Below, piece after piece: positions 36,108 to 46,131 of a DNA stretch of 64,000 bases. Position 1 is the first letter of the stretch. Each line of letters begins with the position of its first letter. The stretch comes from Ferrovaceae bacterium. GTDB lineage: Bacteria > Pseudomonadota > Gammaproteobacteria > Burkholderiales > Ferrovaceae. The notes under the pieces were generated by a model. That model did not search any database, was not told the DNA's origin, and saw only the letters and a program-made list of their open reading frames with translations. Both the position numbers and the translations under genes were made by a program. The stretch is from positions 95,353 through 159,352 of the forward strand of contig DAIDLC010000001.1 in NCBI GenBank assembly GCA_027449685.1, written 5' to 3'.

Positions 36108-38887
36108 GACGCGGGCAACTCGCGCGCGATCAGCAGGCGCAAATCGTGCAGGGCCTGGGCCAGTTGGCTCAACAACGCGGGAATGGCGCCGGGGGCATTG
36201 GTCTTGATGGCATTTTCCAGTTGGCTTCCCAGCCAGGATAGATGCTTGGCCCCCATGTTTGCGGCTGATCCCTTGAGTTCATGGCTTTTGGCTTTGATCA
36301 GAGGGAAATCCTCCCGTTGCAGGGCACCATGAATGTCTTCCAGGATTTCTTCCGAGATCACCATGAGCAGTTCCAGTTGCTCCTTGATCAGGGCCTGGTC
36401 GCCATCAAACAGATCCACTAGTCGTTTGAGGTCCAGTATTTCTTCTGGGGTGATGGACATGGGTTGATCCTGTGGGAGGGTAGGTGCAGCCGAAGAGGGG
36501 TTCGGGAGGGTAAATTGCCGGAGCAGTTGCAGCAGGCGCTGGGGGTCCACAGGCTTGGAAATATATTCGTCCATTCCAGCCGCGATGCAGGCTTGACGAT
36601 CTCCTTCCATGGCGTTGGCAGTCATGGCAATGATGATGGCATGTTGCCCACTTGCCCCCTCCTGCACGCGGATTTGACGGGTGGCTTCAAATCCGTCCAT
36701 CTCGGGCATTTGACAGTCCATCAGAATCACGTCAAAAGATTGAGTGGCCAGATGTTGCAGGGCGATGTGACCATTCTGTGCCAGCGTGCTGTCACATTCC
36801 CAGCGATCCAGCAAGTTCACCATGACTTTCTGGTTGATCAGGTTGTCCTCTACCAGGAGCACCGAAACACCCTTCAGGCTGACCGGCGCAGTGGCCGGAT
36901 GAAACATGGGGCCAGATCCTGAGGGGTTGGCGGTAGTATGGGTCGGGAGCGCTTTGGAGGACGCAGCAGTGAGAAATAAGCGGGGGATGAGCAGGGAGGG
37001 CTTGAGGGGTTGCAGAAGGGTCTGTTGCAGACCATGCTCCTCCAGCATGTCCAGGGATAATTCATCCACGGCAATCCACAAGGCCTTGATCCCTGGGTGG
37101 TCAGAGAGGAACCCGAGCCATTCACGCACAAGCGCTTCGGTCCAGCGTTCTGGAGCTACCAGGAGGGTCTGAATGCTGTGCTGTTGGCAAATTTGCCTGG
37201 CTTCGCCAGGAGAATGTGCCCTGTCGGCCAGAGCGCCGTAATCGGTGACCAAGCGTTGCAGCAGGGCTTGCTGCAGGGGAACGTCGGTACACAGGAGAAC
37301 CCGGGGTGGAGGAGAGGCCAGAGGCAAGGCCGGAGCCGGCTTGCTGCGCCGCAGTGGCAGGCGCAACCAAAAGCGGGAACCCTGTCCGGGAGAACTGTCC
37401 ACCCCGATGGTCCCTCCCATGAGCGCCACCAGGCGTGCACAAATGGATAACCCCAATCCGGTTCCGCCATAGCGTCGGGTGACCGAGCTATCGGCTTGGT
37501 TGAACGGTTGGAACAGGCGCGACTGAACGTGCGGTGCAATGCCAATACCGGTATCGGTGACCTCGATGAGAATCGATCGATCGAACTCGGAGGCGTTGGA
37601 TTGAGAAATGACGAGGGTAATGCTTCCGGCTGCGGTAAACTTGAGCGCGTTGCCCAGCAGATTCAATAAAACCTGCCGGACCCGGCCTGGGTCGCCGTAC
37701 ACCAGGTGGAGGGCAGGGTCCACGTGGCAGGAGAGTAGAACGTGTTTGGAGCGGACCTTGCTGGCCAGCAAGTCCAGGCAGCTTTCCGCCACGGTCTGAA
37801 TGGAGTATTCGATGGATTCGACGGTGAGTTTTCCGGCCTCGATTTTGGAGAAATCCAGAATGTCATTGAGAATGGTAAGCAGGGACCAGGAAGAGTCCTT
37901 GATGATTTTGAGATATTCAGATTGCTGGGCATCCAGTGGGGTGTCTGCCAGTAAATCGGCCATGCCGATGATGCCATTCATGGGCGTGCGAATTTCATGA
38001 CTCATGATGGACAAAAACTCGGATTTGAGGCGTGAGGCTTCCAACGCATGGTCGCGCGCCTGCTTCAAGCTGTTTTCCAGTTGATGGTCCTCCCGCAAGT
38101 CCCGGAAAACTGCCACGCTGCCAATGACTTTATCCTCTGCGATCAGGGGAGACGCGGTAAGGGATACGGGGATGAAGGCGCCGCTTCGGGTGACAAAATA
38201 TTCTTCGTCGGAACGAAAAACCTGATTGGCGTCGATGGATTTCTTGACTGGACATTCGGAAAAGGGTAGGTGGCTGCCGTCCGGGCGTGTGGCGTGCGTG
38301 AGCTCGTGCAGGTTGTGCCCCAGGAGCTCCGCCTGTGACCATCCCAGCAGTTGCTCTGCCGCTCGATTGACGAACAGCGTCTTACCCTCTGGGTCCAGGG
38401 CGTACACCCCTTCTGTGACGCAACCGGTGAGGGCATTCAGAAATTGACGGTTGGCCTCGGCTTCCACTTTGGCCTTGTGGATGTCTGAAATGTCGGTGCG
38501 AATGGAAATGTATTGCCACGGTTTTCCGCGCTGATCCAGGCAGGGGAAGATGGTGGAATGCACCCAGTAGAGTGCTCCTGATTTGCTCCGGTTGCAAATA
38601 TCGCCCTGCCAGGTTTGGCCTGCAGAGATGGTGCGCCACATGTCGCGATAGAAAGCGGGGGGGTGTTCTCCGGAGCGCAGAAGGCGGTGATTCTGACCCA
38701 GTAACTCGTGGGCTTGGTAGCCACTGACCGCACAAAACTTTTCATTGGCGTGCGTAATACGGCCCTGAATGTCGGTTATGCTTACCAGGGCGTGCACATC
38801 GACGGCCGCTTTCAGATCCTTCGCGGAGGCACCCCCACCAGGGGGCCGGGTGCGGACGTGAACGGATGGCTGCCGTGTTGAGGTCAT
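36104..38887 (-). CDS. hybrid sensor histidine kinase: PAS-PAS-HisKA-HATPase-receiver(s)-HPt
   Basis: 927 residues from the ATG at 38887; the open frame runs to 39487 but that part lies over the thioesterase gene. Two PAS domains come first ([34 protein letters not shown]). HisKA follows with the phosphorylated His in [17 protein letters not shown] (about residue 297), then HATPase ([24 protein letters not shown]). A degenerate receiver (about 529-630) has TLLVAPERW where the Asp should be. A true receiver has LLVEDN and [13 protein letters not shown] (Asp about 722), and the C-terminal HPt has [12 protein letters not shown] (His about 866). No transmembrane segment is seen, so it senses inside the cell. 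Confidence 0.93.
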   Translation of the reverse strand: MTSTRQPSVHVRTRPPGGGASAKDLKAAVDVHALVSITDIQGRITHANEKFCAVSGYQAHELLGQNHRLLRSGEHPPAFYRDMWRTISAGQTWQGDICNRSKSGALYWVHSTIFPCLDQRGKPWQYISIRTDISDIHKAKVEAEANRQFLNALTGCVTEGVYALDPEGKTLFVNRAAEQLLGWSQAELLGHNLHELTHATRPDGSHLPFSECPVKKSIDANQVFRSDEEYFVTRSGAFIPVSLTASPLIAEDKVIGSVAVFRDLREDHQLENSLKQARDHALEASRLKSEFLSIMSHEIRTPMNGIIGMADLLADTPLDAQQSEYLKIIKDSSWSLLTILNDILDFSKIEAGKLTVESIEYSIQTVAESCLDLLASKVRSKHVLLSCHVDPALHLVYGDPGRVRQVLLNLLGNALKFTAAGSITLVISQSNASEFDRSILIEVTDTGIGIAPHVQSRLFQPFNQADSSVTRRYGGTGLGLSICARLVALMGGTIGVDSSPGQGSRFWLRLPLRRSKPAPALPLASPPPRVLLCTDVPLQQALLQRLVTDYGALADRAHSPGEARQICQQHSIQTLLVAPERWTEALVREWLGFLSDHPGIKALWIAVDELSLDMLEEHGLQQTLLQPLKPSLLIPRLFLTAASSKALPTHTTANPSGSGPMFHPATAPVSLKGVSVLLVEDNLINQKVMVNLLDRWECDSTLAQNGHIALQHLATQSFDVILMDCQMPEMDGFEATRQIRVQEGASGQHAIIIAMTANAMEGDRQACIAAGMDEYISKPVDPQRLLQLLRQFTLPNPSSAAPTLPQDQPMSITPEEILDLKRLVDLFDGDQALIKEQLELLMVISEEILEDIHGALQREDFPLIKAKSHELKGSAANMGAKHLSWLGSQLENAIKTNAPGAIPALLSQLAQALHDLRLLIARELPAS

Positions 38888-38916
38888 CGAAGGGTTACCG
38901 TCCCCTGAAAGCGGGG

Positions 38917-39324
38917 TCAGTGGGCCAAACGGTCCAGAAAACGATCGCGCTGGATGATGTGCCGTTGGTGTGTGCCGCGCGCGATCAGTGCCACACCGTC
39001 TTCGGCCTGAACCGAAAACAGCAAGCGTTTGCCTTCCACTTCGAGGAGTTCTACGTGGGCGGTGACGGTTCGTCCAGGGGGCGTGGGGGCCTCGTGGCTC
39101 ACGTTGATGTGCGTTCCCAAGGTCATTTCCCGGGGCCAATCCAGGTGCGGATTGACCGCCTTGATGCAGGCCCATTCCAGAAAACCCACCAGATAACCGG
39201 TAGCGAATACTTCTGGCATGACCAGAAATTCTTCCGCTTCCGGATAAAGGGCAGGGACGGTTTTGGAAAGTGGGACCAAGAATGGGTGCTGGTAACGCAG
39301 GCCCGGAACCAGAGATGATTTCAT
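38917..39324 (-). CDS. FlK-like (fluoroacetyl-CoA thioesterase type) hotdog thioesterase
   Basis: 135 residues that follow the layout of Streptomyces cattleya FlK, as I remember it, almost residue for residue: [17 protein letters not shown], then [20 protein letters not shown]. The FlK catalytic residues have counterparts at Thr42 (FATG), Glu50 (LEWA) and His77 ([11 protein letters not shown]). FlK hydrolyses toxic fluoroacetyl-CoA. Many relatives are annotated only as thioesterase family proteins, so substrate is an inference. The divergent neighbour is crcB, a fluoride channel gene, 141 bp away; the hybrid kinase starts 29 bp downstream. Confidence 0.8.
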   Translation of the reverse strand: MKSSLVPGLRYQHPFLVPLSKTVPALYPEAEEFLVMPEVFATGYLVGFLEWACIKAVNPHLDWPREMTLGTHINVSHEAPTPPGRTVTAHVELLEVEGKRLLFSVQAEDGVALIARGTHQRHIIQRDRFLDRLAH

Positions 39325-39465
39325 GAGGGTGTGTCCTTCGCATCAAAAATGAGGCTCGATGCGCCCATATTACCTGATCTGCTACAGGGTGGACAGGGTT
39401 GGAAGGAAACCCTCCGCAGTGGGATAATGTCTGCTGTTGCGTCATTACTGATGGGTGTACTGCAC

Positions 39466-39855
39466 ATGTGGAAAGCGGTTCTGGCAATTTCCGTGGGTTC
39501 GGCGCTGGGGGCCTTGCTGCGCTGGCAGTTGGGCCTGAGACTCAACAGCCTGGTGCCTTCTTTGCCCCCCGGTACGCTCATGGCCAATCTGATTGGCGGA
39601 TACATCATTGGTTTTGCAGTAGCCCTGTTTTCTCAAGTACCAGCCCTTTCACCGGAGTGGCGCTTGTTCATCATGACGGGCTTTTGTGGGGGCTTGACCA
39701 CCTTTTCCACTTTTTCGGCCGAAGTCATGCTGCTGCTGCAACAGGAGCGTTGGAGCATGGCGCTGCTGGCGATCGGGGTTCATGTGAGTGGTTCGCTGCT
39801 GATGACCTTGGCCGGCATCGCCACCTGGCATCTGCTCAAATCTGCGGTAGAATGA
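39466..39855 (+). CDS. crcB: fluoride ion channel CrcB (Fluc)
   Basis: Exports fluoride across the inner membrane as a dual-topology dimer. 129 residues from the ATG at 39466 with four hydrophobic segments. Family motifs are [29 protein letters not shown] and the core [15 protein letters not shown] with the Phe and Thr/Ser residues that line the pore. An ATG at 39451 is a close alternative; the frame open to 39331 overlaps nothing real but has no ribosome site. No fluoride riboswitch consensus is visible upstream. Confidence 0.95.
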   Translation: MWKAVLAISVGSALGALLRWQLGLRLNSLVPSLPPGTLMANLIGGYIIGFAVALFSQVPALSPEWRLFIMTGFCGGLTTFSTFSAEVMLLLQQERWSMALLAIGVHVSGSLLMTLAGIATWHLLKSAVE

Positions 39856-39926
39856 GCGGTTAACTGGACACGAAGAGGGGCGCAATTTTCCATGTCCAAG
39901 CACAAATAAGGAATTTCTGTCACGCC

Positions 39927-40703
39927 ATGCATCCTCAACTCAATATTGCAGTCAAAGCAGCACGTCGGGCCGGTCAGGTCATCAATCGGGCGGCACAGGA
40001 TATCGATCGACTGACGATCACCCGCAAAGGCCATGCCGATTTCGTGTCGGAAGTGGACCGAACGGCAGAAGCAACCATCATCGATATCTTGAAGGATTCA
40101 TATCCCGATCATGCTTTTCTGGGAGAAGAAGGAGGGGCCACCGGTGCCTCGGAATTCCAGTGGATCATCGATCCACTGGACGGCACCACCAATTTCCTTC
40201 ACGGATTTCCCATGTATGCCGTCTCCATTGCCCTGGTTCATAAAGGGGTGATTACCCAGGCTGTGGTCTACGATCCGTTGCACAACGATCTCTTTACGGC
40301 CACCCGTGGTGCCGGGGCTTATCTCAATGACCGCAGAATTCGTGTCAGTGCGCAAACGCGCCTGGAAGACGCCCTGATCGGCTCGGGATTTCCCTATAGC
40401 GACATGGCCAATCAGGCGCGGTATCTGCGCATGTTTACACAAGTGATGCGCAGTACCGCAGGTATTCGCCGACCCGGCTCGGCGGCGCTGGATTTGGCCT
40501 ATACGGCAGCCGGGCGCTATGACGGATTTTGGGAGATGGGCCTGAAGTCGTGGGATATGGCTGCCGGGGTGTTGTTGATCCAGGAGGCGGGTGGCCTGGT
40601 CTCTGACCTGGAAGGAAATGACCAGTACCTGTCCTCAGGGCATATCGTGGCTGGAACCCCGAAAATTTTTGCCCAACTGTTGCCGCTGCTTTCTGCCGCA
40701 TGA
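39927..40703 (+). CDS. suhB: inositol monophosphatase family protein SuhB
   Basis: 258 residues with the metal-binding motifs GEEGG (Glu) near residue 67, [17 protein letters not shown] near residue 84, and [17 protein letters not shown] near residue 213. SuhB proteins dephosphorylate inositol phosphates and, in enterobacteria, help rRNA transcription antitermination. AAGGAA precedes the ATG. It is followed by trmJ. Confidence 0.95.
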   Translation: MHPQLNIAVKAARRAGQVINRAAQDIDRLTITRKGHADFVSEVDRTAEATIIDILKDSYPDHAFLGEEGGATGASEFQWIIDPLDGTTNFLHGFPMYAVSIALVHKGVITQAVVYDPLHNDLFTATRGAGAYLNDRRIRVSAQTRLEDALIGSGFPYSDMANQARYLRMFTQVMRSTAGIRRPGSAALDLAYTAAGRYDGFWEMGLKSWDMAAGVLLIQEAGGLVSDLEGNDQYLSSGHIVAGTPKIFAQLLPLLSAA

Positions 40704-40784
40704 ACCCCGCGATTACCCAGGCCGGCGCTCCCAGTGGACAGCGCCAGCTGTTCTCAGCCTGAACTTTTGCTGCCTACTTGAACC

Positions 40785-41513
40785 ATGTATTCGTCACTGC
40801 GTGTCGTACTGTGCCATACCACTCATCCGGGAAATATTGGAGCGGCTGCACGTGCCATGAAAACCATGGGGTTTTCCCGTCTGGTTTTGGTGAACCCGCG
40901 GTTTTTCCCCCATGAACAGGCCACTGCCATGGCTTCCGGCGCTGATGACGTGCTGCAGCGGGCAGTGGTTTGCTCCTCTCTGGCCCAAGCCTTGCAGGGC
41001 ACGGTGTTGGCCGTAGCCTTGACGGCCCGGTCGCGGGACTTGTCCCATGCCATGCTCCCGCTTCGTGTCGCGGCGCAACAAGTGGGTGCAGAGCTGGCGC
41101 AGGCAGAGGTGGCACTGGTCTTTGGCACCGAAATGTCCGGACTTTCCAACGCAGAATTGGATGCCTGCCAGTTGCTGGCAACCATTCCCGCCCAGAGCGG
41201 GTTTGGCTCCCTAAACCTGGCGGCTGCCGTGCAGGTGGTGTGCTATGAGTTACGCCAGGCCCTGGAGAGCACTCCTCAGCCCCCTGCGCGGGTTCGGGAA
41301 CAGCCTTTGGCGGCGCACGAGGCATTGGAAGGCTTTTATGCGCACCTGGAGCGGGTTTTGCAGGGGAGTGGTTTTCTCGATCCTGCGCAGCCTGGACGCT
41401 TGATGATCCGGCTGCGCCGATTATTTTCCCGGGCACGGCTGGAACGGGAGGAAGTCAGCATTTTGCGTGGTATTCTGAAGGCACTCTATCCGGCGGATGA
41501 CGGGAAGGAATGA
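40785..41513 (+). CDS. trmJ: tRNA (cytidine/uridine-2'-O-)-methyltransferase TrmJ
   Basis: SPOUT methyltransferase that modifies position 32 of certain tRNAs. 242 residues: N-terminal [20 protein letters not shown], then [20 protein letters not shown] and [19 protein letters not shown], which form the trefoil-knot SAM site. A C-terminal extension helps bind tRNA. It stands in the suhB-trmJ-cysE order often found before isc genes. Confidence 0.95.
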   Translation: MYSSLRVVLCHTTHPGNIGAAARAMKTMGFSRLVLVNPRFFPHEQATAMASGADDVLQRAVVCSSLAQALQGTVLAVALTARSRDLSHAMLPLRVAAQQVGAELAQAEVALVFGTEMSGLSNAELDACQLLATIPAQSGFGSLNLAAAVQVVCYELRQALESTPQPPARVREQPLAAHEALEGFYAHLERVLQGSGFLDPAQPGRLMIRLRRLFSRARLEREEVSILRGILKALYPADDGKE

Positions 41514-41517
41514 AGCA

Positions 41518-42210
41518 ATGCTGGAGCGAATTCGAGAGCAAATCGACTGTGTGTTTGATCGTGATCCTGCGGTGCGCAGCCGTTGGGAAGTCATTACCTT
41601 GTATCCCGGTTTTCATGCCGTGCTGATGCATTGGTTGGCAGCCTGGTTTTGGCGGCATGAGTTGAAATGGGTGGGACGGGCCTTGTCCCAGTTTTCCCGT
41701 TTCATGACCGGTATCGAGATCCACCCGGGGGCAACCCTGGGTCGTCGTGTCTTTATCGATCACGGGATGGGCGTGGTGATTGGGGAAACCGCCGAGGTGG
41801 GGGACGACTGTACGTTGTATCAAGGAGTCACTTTGGGGGGAACTTCCTGGAACAAGGGCAAGCGCCATCCCACCCTGTTGTCCGGGGTCATCGTCGGCGC
41901 TGGCGCCAAGATCATCGGACCGATCACGCTGGGGGCAGGGGCCAAAGTGGGCTCCAATGCCGTGGTTGTGAAACCGGTGCCTGCCGGGGCAACGGCGATT
42001 GGCATTCCTGCCCGGGTGGTTGCGGACGAGCCGCAAACCCCGGCGCTGGCAACCCACCGGTTTGCGGCTTATGGGGCCAGCGGCGACGACAAGGACCCTC
42101 TGGTAGTGACCGTGCAAACATTGATCCAGCAAAATCAGGAACTGGCGCGCAAAGTTGAGGAACTTTCCTGCGCCCTCAGTACCCTGAAGAAGGAACCCCC
42201 AAATAATTGA
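41518..42210 (+). CDS. cysE: serine O-acetyltransferase CysE
   Basis: Makes O-acetylserine for cysteine synthesis. 230 residues from the ATG at 41518 (AAGGA 8 nt upstream); an upstream start at 41497 would overlap trmJ. Left-handed beta-helix hexapeptides are visible: [20 protein letters not shown] with catalytic His, [50 protein letters not shown]. Short form without the long N-terminal helical domain of enterobacterial CysE. Confidence 0.95.
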   Translation: MLERIREQIDCVFDRDPAVRSRWEVITLYPGFHAVLMHWLAAWFWRHELKWVGRALSQFSRFMTGIEIHPGATLGRRVFIDHGMGVVIGETAEVGDDCTLYQGVTLGGTSWNKGKRHPTLLSGVIVGAGAKIIGPITLGAGAKVGSNAVVVKPVPAGATAIGIPARVVADEPQTPALATHRFAAYGASGDDKDPLVVTVQTLIQQNQELARKVEELSCALSTLKKEPPNN

Positions 42211-42241
42211 CAAACAGGATGATTGATCGAGGAGTTTTAAC

Positions 42242-42574
42242 ATGGCCATTACATTGACGGCAGCAGCTGTGCGCCAGATCAAACAGGCGCTGGACAAGCG
42301 TGGGCGCGGGGTGGGATTGCGTCTGGGCGTTAAAAATTCAGGCTGCTCTGGTTTGGCTTACGTGGTGGATTATGCCGACGCGCCGGGACCGGATGATGTC
42401 CGTTTCGAAACCGATGGGGTAGTGGTGCTGGTCCAGCAGGAGCAGTTGCAATACCTTCAGGGAACCGTCATCGATTATCGGCGTGAGGGGCTAAACGCCT
42501 CTTTCAAGTTTGACAACCCCAATGTCAAGGATCGTTGCGGTTGCGGCGAGAGTTTTACCACTCAAACGGCATGA
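42242..42574 (+). CDS. iscA: IscA-type iron-sulfur assembly protein
   Basis: 110 residues of the HesB/IscA family, a carrier in Fe-S cluster assembly. The three ligand cysteines are Cys35 (KNSGCSGLAYV), Cys99 and Cys101 (DRCGCGESF). GAGGAG lies about 7 nt before the ATG. It follows cysE, where many betaproteobacteria have iscR-iscS-iscU-iscA; only the iscA gene is here. ErpA is another possible name. The stop overlaps the mfd ATG. Confidence 0.93.
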   Translation: MAITLTAAAVRQIKQALDKRGRGVGLRLGVKNSGCSGLAYVVDYADAPGPDDVRFETDGVVVLVQQEQLQYLQGTVIDYRREGLNASFKFDNPNVKDRCGCGESFTTQTA

Positions 42575-45500
42575 GGGTTTTCGTTCCGGCCGGTTCGGCC
42601 GATGCGCTCTGGATGGCACGTCAGGCAAGTCACTCAGGGCCGCTGGTGGTGTTGACTCAAACCGCATGGCATGCGCAGCGGTTACTGGAAGAAGTTCAAT
42701 GGCTAGCTCCCGATTTGGCGGTGCATTTGCTGCCCGATTGGGAAACCCTGCCTTACGATCAATTCTCACCCCATCAAGACCTGATTTCCGAACGCCTGGC
42801 AACGCTCTGGCACGTTCTTCGGGGCCCCTGTCAGGTGGTGCTGGTTCCAGTGACCACGGCCCTGACCCGTCTGCCTCCGCCGGGTTATCTGGCAGCCTAT
42901 ACGTTTCATGTGCACAAGGGCCAGTCGCTGGATCTGGCCGATTTTCGTGCCCAGATGAATCTGGCCGGTTACGCGCCTGTTACTCAGGTACTCAAGCCCG
43001 GAGAATATTGCTTGCGGGGAGGATTGATCGATCTGTTTCCCATGGGTAGCCCGGTGCCTTATCGCATCGAACTGATGGATACGGAGGTGGATACCCTGCG
43101 GACCTTCGATGTGGATACCCAGCGTTCGCTCTACCCTGTTCCGGAAATTCGCTTGCTGCCAGCGCGGGAGTTTCCTATGGATGAGAAGGGACGGCTGGGG
43201 TTTCGCGAGCGTTTTCGAGAGCGTTTCGAAGGGGATCCATCGCGTTGTTCCCTCTATCGGGATGTGGGCAATGGCTTGGCTCCGGGGGGAGTGGAGTACT
43301 ATCTGCCGCTGTTTTTTGACCACTGCGCCACGCTCTTCGATTACATCCCCGCAGGGGCTACGGTCTGCCTGCATCAGGAGGTATCTGCTGCCTTGCGCGA
43401 ATTCTGGACCTCCACCCGGGGGCGTTGGGAATCTCTCAAGGGAGATCGCACTCACCCCATTCTGGAGCCACAGGAATTATTTTTGACGGAAGAGCAGTTT
43501 TTCGTGGCCCTGAAGGCTTACCCCCAATGGAAAATTCGAACCACTCCTGCGGGTTTGCACACCGCTGCCAATGTCTTGCCTCGCACGTCGGGGGATGGTG
43601 TTGCGGACTCGTCAGACCGCGTCGCGGGTGGGGAAAGACCTCAGCCCGGTGCTTCTGAGCCCCCTATAGAAGAAATGGCGCAAGAGCTGCCCCCGCTGGA
43701 ATTATCCCGTCAGGCTGCTTTGCCCATAGAAAAACTCCAGCAGTTTATTCGCCAATTCCCGGGGCGTATCCTCATCGTGGCCGAAAGTCTGGGCCGTCGT
43801 GAAACCATGATCCAGATGTTTTCCGGTTTTGGCTTACAGCTCACGACCACGGACTCCTGGGCCGATTTCATGACCGGGAACATGGGCGTGGGCATCACGG
43901 TAGGGCCCCTGACGCAGGGATTCGTCCTGCCGCAAGAAGCCTTGGCGGTGGTCACCGAATCCGACCTCTACAAAACCCAGGTGCGTCAGTCCCGACGCCG
44001 TGACAAGTCTGGGCGCAATCAAGCCGACACCCTGCTCAAGGATTTGTCCGAAGTACGGATAGGCGATCCCGTGGTGCACGTGGATCACGGCATTGGCCGC
44101 TTTCTGGGTTTGGTGGATCTGGATGTGGGCGAAGGGAAAACCGAGTTTTTACATCTGGAGTATGCGGGAAATGATGCCCTGTATGTGCCGGTATCCCAGC
44201 TCCATCTGATTGGACGCTATAGTGGAGGGCCTGCAGAAAGCGCGCCACTGCACAAACTGGGAAGTGGTCAATGGGAAAAGGCCAGACGCCGTGCGGCCCT
44301 TCAGGCGCGGGACACGGCCGCGGAACTGCTGGACCTCTATGCGCGGCGCGCGGCGCGTTCCGGTTTTGCATTTCCTCTGAACGAACTGGATTACAACACC
44401 TTTGCGCTGGGCTTCGATTTTGAAGAAACCCCCGATCAGGCTGCGGCCATCGCCGCAGTAATGGCCGATATGCAATCGGGCAAACCCATGGATCGTCTGG
44501 TCTGTGGTGACGTGGGCTTTGGCAAAACCGAAGTGGCCATGCGCGCCGCGTTTCTGGCCGTCAACGCGGGTAAACAGGTGGCCATTCTGGTTCCTACCAC
44601 GTTGCTGGCTGAACAACATTATCAAACCTTTACGGATCGCTTTGCCCAATGGCCCGTCCGTATTGCCGAACTATCCCGGTTTCGCAGTACCAAAGAGACC
44701 CAGGAGGCATTGGAAGGGCTGCGTCAGGGACGTGTGGACATTGCCATCGGCACCCATAAACTGATTTCGGAAAGTGTACGGTTCGCCAATCTGGGGTTGG
44801 TCATCATCGACGAAGAGCATCGTTTTGGAGTCCGTCAAAAAGATCGTCTCAAAGCCTTGCGTGCCGAGGTGGATGTACTGACCTTGACCGCAACACCCAT
44901 TCCACGCACCTTGGCCCTGTCCCTCGAGGGACTGCGCGATTTTTCAGTCATCGCCACGGCTCCCCAAAAACGTCTGGCCATCAAAACCTTCGTGTATCCC
45001 CATGCCCCCAGCATCATTCGCGAAGCGGCATTGCGCGAACTCAAACGTGGCGGCCAGATCTACTTCCTGTATAACGAGGTGGACACCATGGACAACATGC
45101 GCGATGAGCTGGCCCGCTTGTTGCCCGAAGCGCGGATTGCTGTTGCGCATGGACAGTTGCATGAACGGGAACTGGAGCGGGTCATGCGCGAGTTTTATCA
45201 CCAGCAGTCCAATGTCCTGCTCTGTTCCACCATCATTGAAACCGGTATCGATGTACCCACAGCCAATACCATCATCATTCATCGCGCGGACCGATTCGGT
45301 TTGGCGCAGTTGCATCAATTGCGGGGTCGTGTAGGACGTTCTCACCATCAGGCGTATGCGTATTTGTTGACCCCACCCCCCGAGGCCTTGACCACCTTGG
45401 CGCAAAAGCGCCTGGAAGCCATTCAAGCCATGGAGGAGCTGGGCTCCGGTTTTTATCTGGCCATGCAGGATCTGGAAATTCGCGGTGCCGGGGAAGTGTT

Positions 45501-46086
45501 GGGTGATTCTCAAAGTGGCGAGATTCAGGAGGTGGGGTTCAATCTCTATACGGAACTGCTCAACCAGGCCGTGAAGGCCCTGCGCCAAGGCAAGACCTGG
45601 GATATGGAAGCCCCGCTGGAAGTGGCCACCGAGATCAATTTGCATGCGCCCGCTTTGCTGCCGGCAGACTTTTGTGGAGATATCCAGGAGCGCCTGGTGT
45701 TGTACAAACGGCTGGCCAATTGTGGTGAACAGAGCGCTTTAAACGCTCTGCAGGAAGAGTTGATCGATCGTTTTGGGCTATTGCCCGAGGCAGCGCAGGT
45801 TCTGCTGGAATGTCATCGATTGCGCCTGCTCAGTCGTCTACTGGGAATACGCAAAGTGGATGCCAATGAGGACAGTGTCACTCTGCAGTTCTCGGCACAG
45901 ACTCCGCTGGCACCGGAGGATCTGATCACCTTGTTGCAACAAAAAAACGGCTACCGTCTGGTGGGGCCGGATCGCCTTCGGGTAACCCATCGGGAGACCA
46001 CGGTCTTGAATCGAGCCCGACGCGTGCATGCCATCTTGCAGGATCTGCAACAATGCCCCTCGATACGCAACCTGAAAGCGGCCTAA
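42571..46086 (+). CDS. mfd: transcription-repair coupling factor Mfd
   Basis: Removes RNA polymerase stalled at DNA lesions and recruits UvrA. 1171 residues from the ATG that overlaps the iscA stop (ATGA). The UvrB-like N-terminal part has LLPDWETLPYDQFSPHQDL; the polymerase-interacting domain starts at GDPVVHVDHGIGRFLGL; Walker A is VCGDVGFGKTEVAMRAA and the DEAD box is LVIIDEEHRFGVRQ. The TRG/RecG-like motif GRVGRSHHQAYAYLL and the C-terminal UvrA-binding domain are present. Confidence 0.97.
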   Translation: MRVFVPAGSADALWMARQASHSGPLVVLTQTAWHAQRLLEEVQWLAPDLAVHLLPDWETLPYDQFSPHQDLISERLATLWHVLRGPCQVVLVPVTTALTRLPPPGYLAAYTFHVHKGQSLDLADFRAQMNLAGYAPVTQVLKPGEYCLRGGLIDLFPMGSPVPYRIELMDTEVDTLRTFDVDTQRSLYPVPEIRLLPAREFPMDEKGRLGFRERFRERFEGDPSRCSLYRDVGNGLAPGGVEYYLPLFFDHCATLFDYIPAGATVCLHQEVSAALREFWTSTRGRWESLKGDRTHPILEPQELFLTEEQFFVALKAYPQWKIRTTPAGLHTAANVLPRTSGDGVADSSDRVAGGERPQPGASEPPIEEMAQELPPLELSRQAALPIEKLQQFIRQFPGRILIVAESLGRRETMIQMFSGFGLQLTTTDSWADFMTGNMGVGITVGPLTQGFVLPQEALAVVTESDLYKTQVRQSRRRDKSGRNQADTLLKDLSEVRIGDPVVHVDHGIGRFLGLVDLDVGEGKTEFLHLEYAGNDALYVPVSQLHLIGRYSGGPAESAPLHKLGSGQWEKARRRAALQARDTAAELLDLYARRAARSGFAFPLNELDYNTFALGFDFEETPDQAAAIAAVMADMQSGKPMDRLVCGDVGFGKTEVAMRAAFLAVNAGKQVAILVPTTLLAEQHYQTFTDRFAQWPVRIAELSRFRSTKETQEALEGLRQGRVDIAIGTHKLISESVRFANLGLVIIDEEHRFGVRQKDRLKALRAEVDVLTLTATPIPRTLALSLEGLRDFSVIATAPQKRLAIKTFVYPHAPSIIREAALRELKRGGQIYFLYNEVDTMDNMRDELARLLPEARIAVAHGQLHERELERVMREFYHQQSNVLLCSTIIETGIDVPTANTIIIHRADRFGLAQLHQLRGRVGRSHHQAYAYLLTPPPEALTTLAQKRLEAIQAMEELGSGFYLAMQDLEIRGAGEVLGDSQSGEIQEVGFNLYTELLNQAVKALRQGKTWDMEAPLEVATEINLHAPALLPADFCGDIQERLVLYKRLANCGEQSALNALQEELIDRFGLLPEAAQVLLECHRLRLLSRLLGIRKVDANEDSVTLQFSAQTPLAPEDLITLLQQKNGYRLVGPDRLRVTHRETTVLNRARRVHAILQDLQQCPSIRNLKAA

Positions 46087-46131
46087 CCCCCGGTTTCTAG
46101 TCAGAATGGTTCCAGGCGCTACTTGGACGCA

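Noticed and set aside
39325-39465. Fluoride riboswitch before crcB
   Set aside because: I looked for the conserved fluoride aptamer blocks in this gap and did not find them; a covariance search would be decisive.
38888-39487. 200-codon N-terminal extension of the hybrid kinase
   Set aside because: It lies over the thioesterase gene in another frame, and the encoded peptide is low-complexity with no domain; the PAS domain begins after the ATG at 38887.
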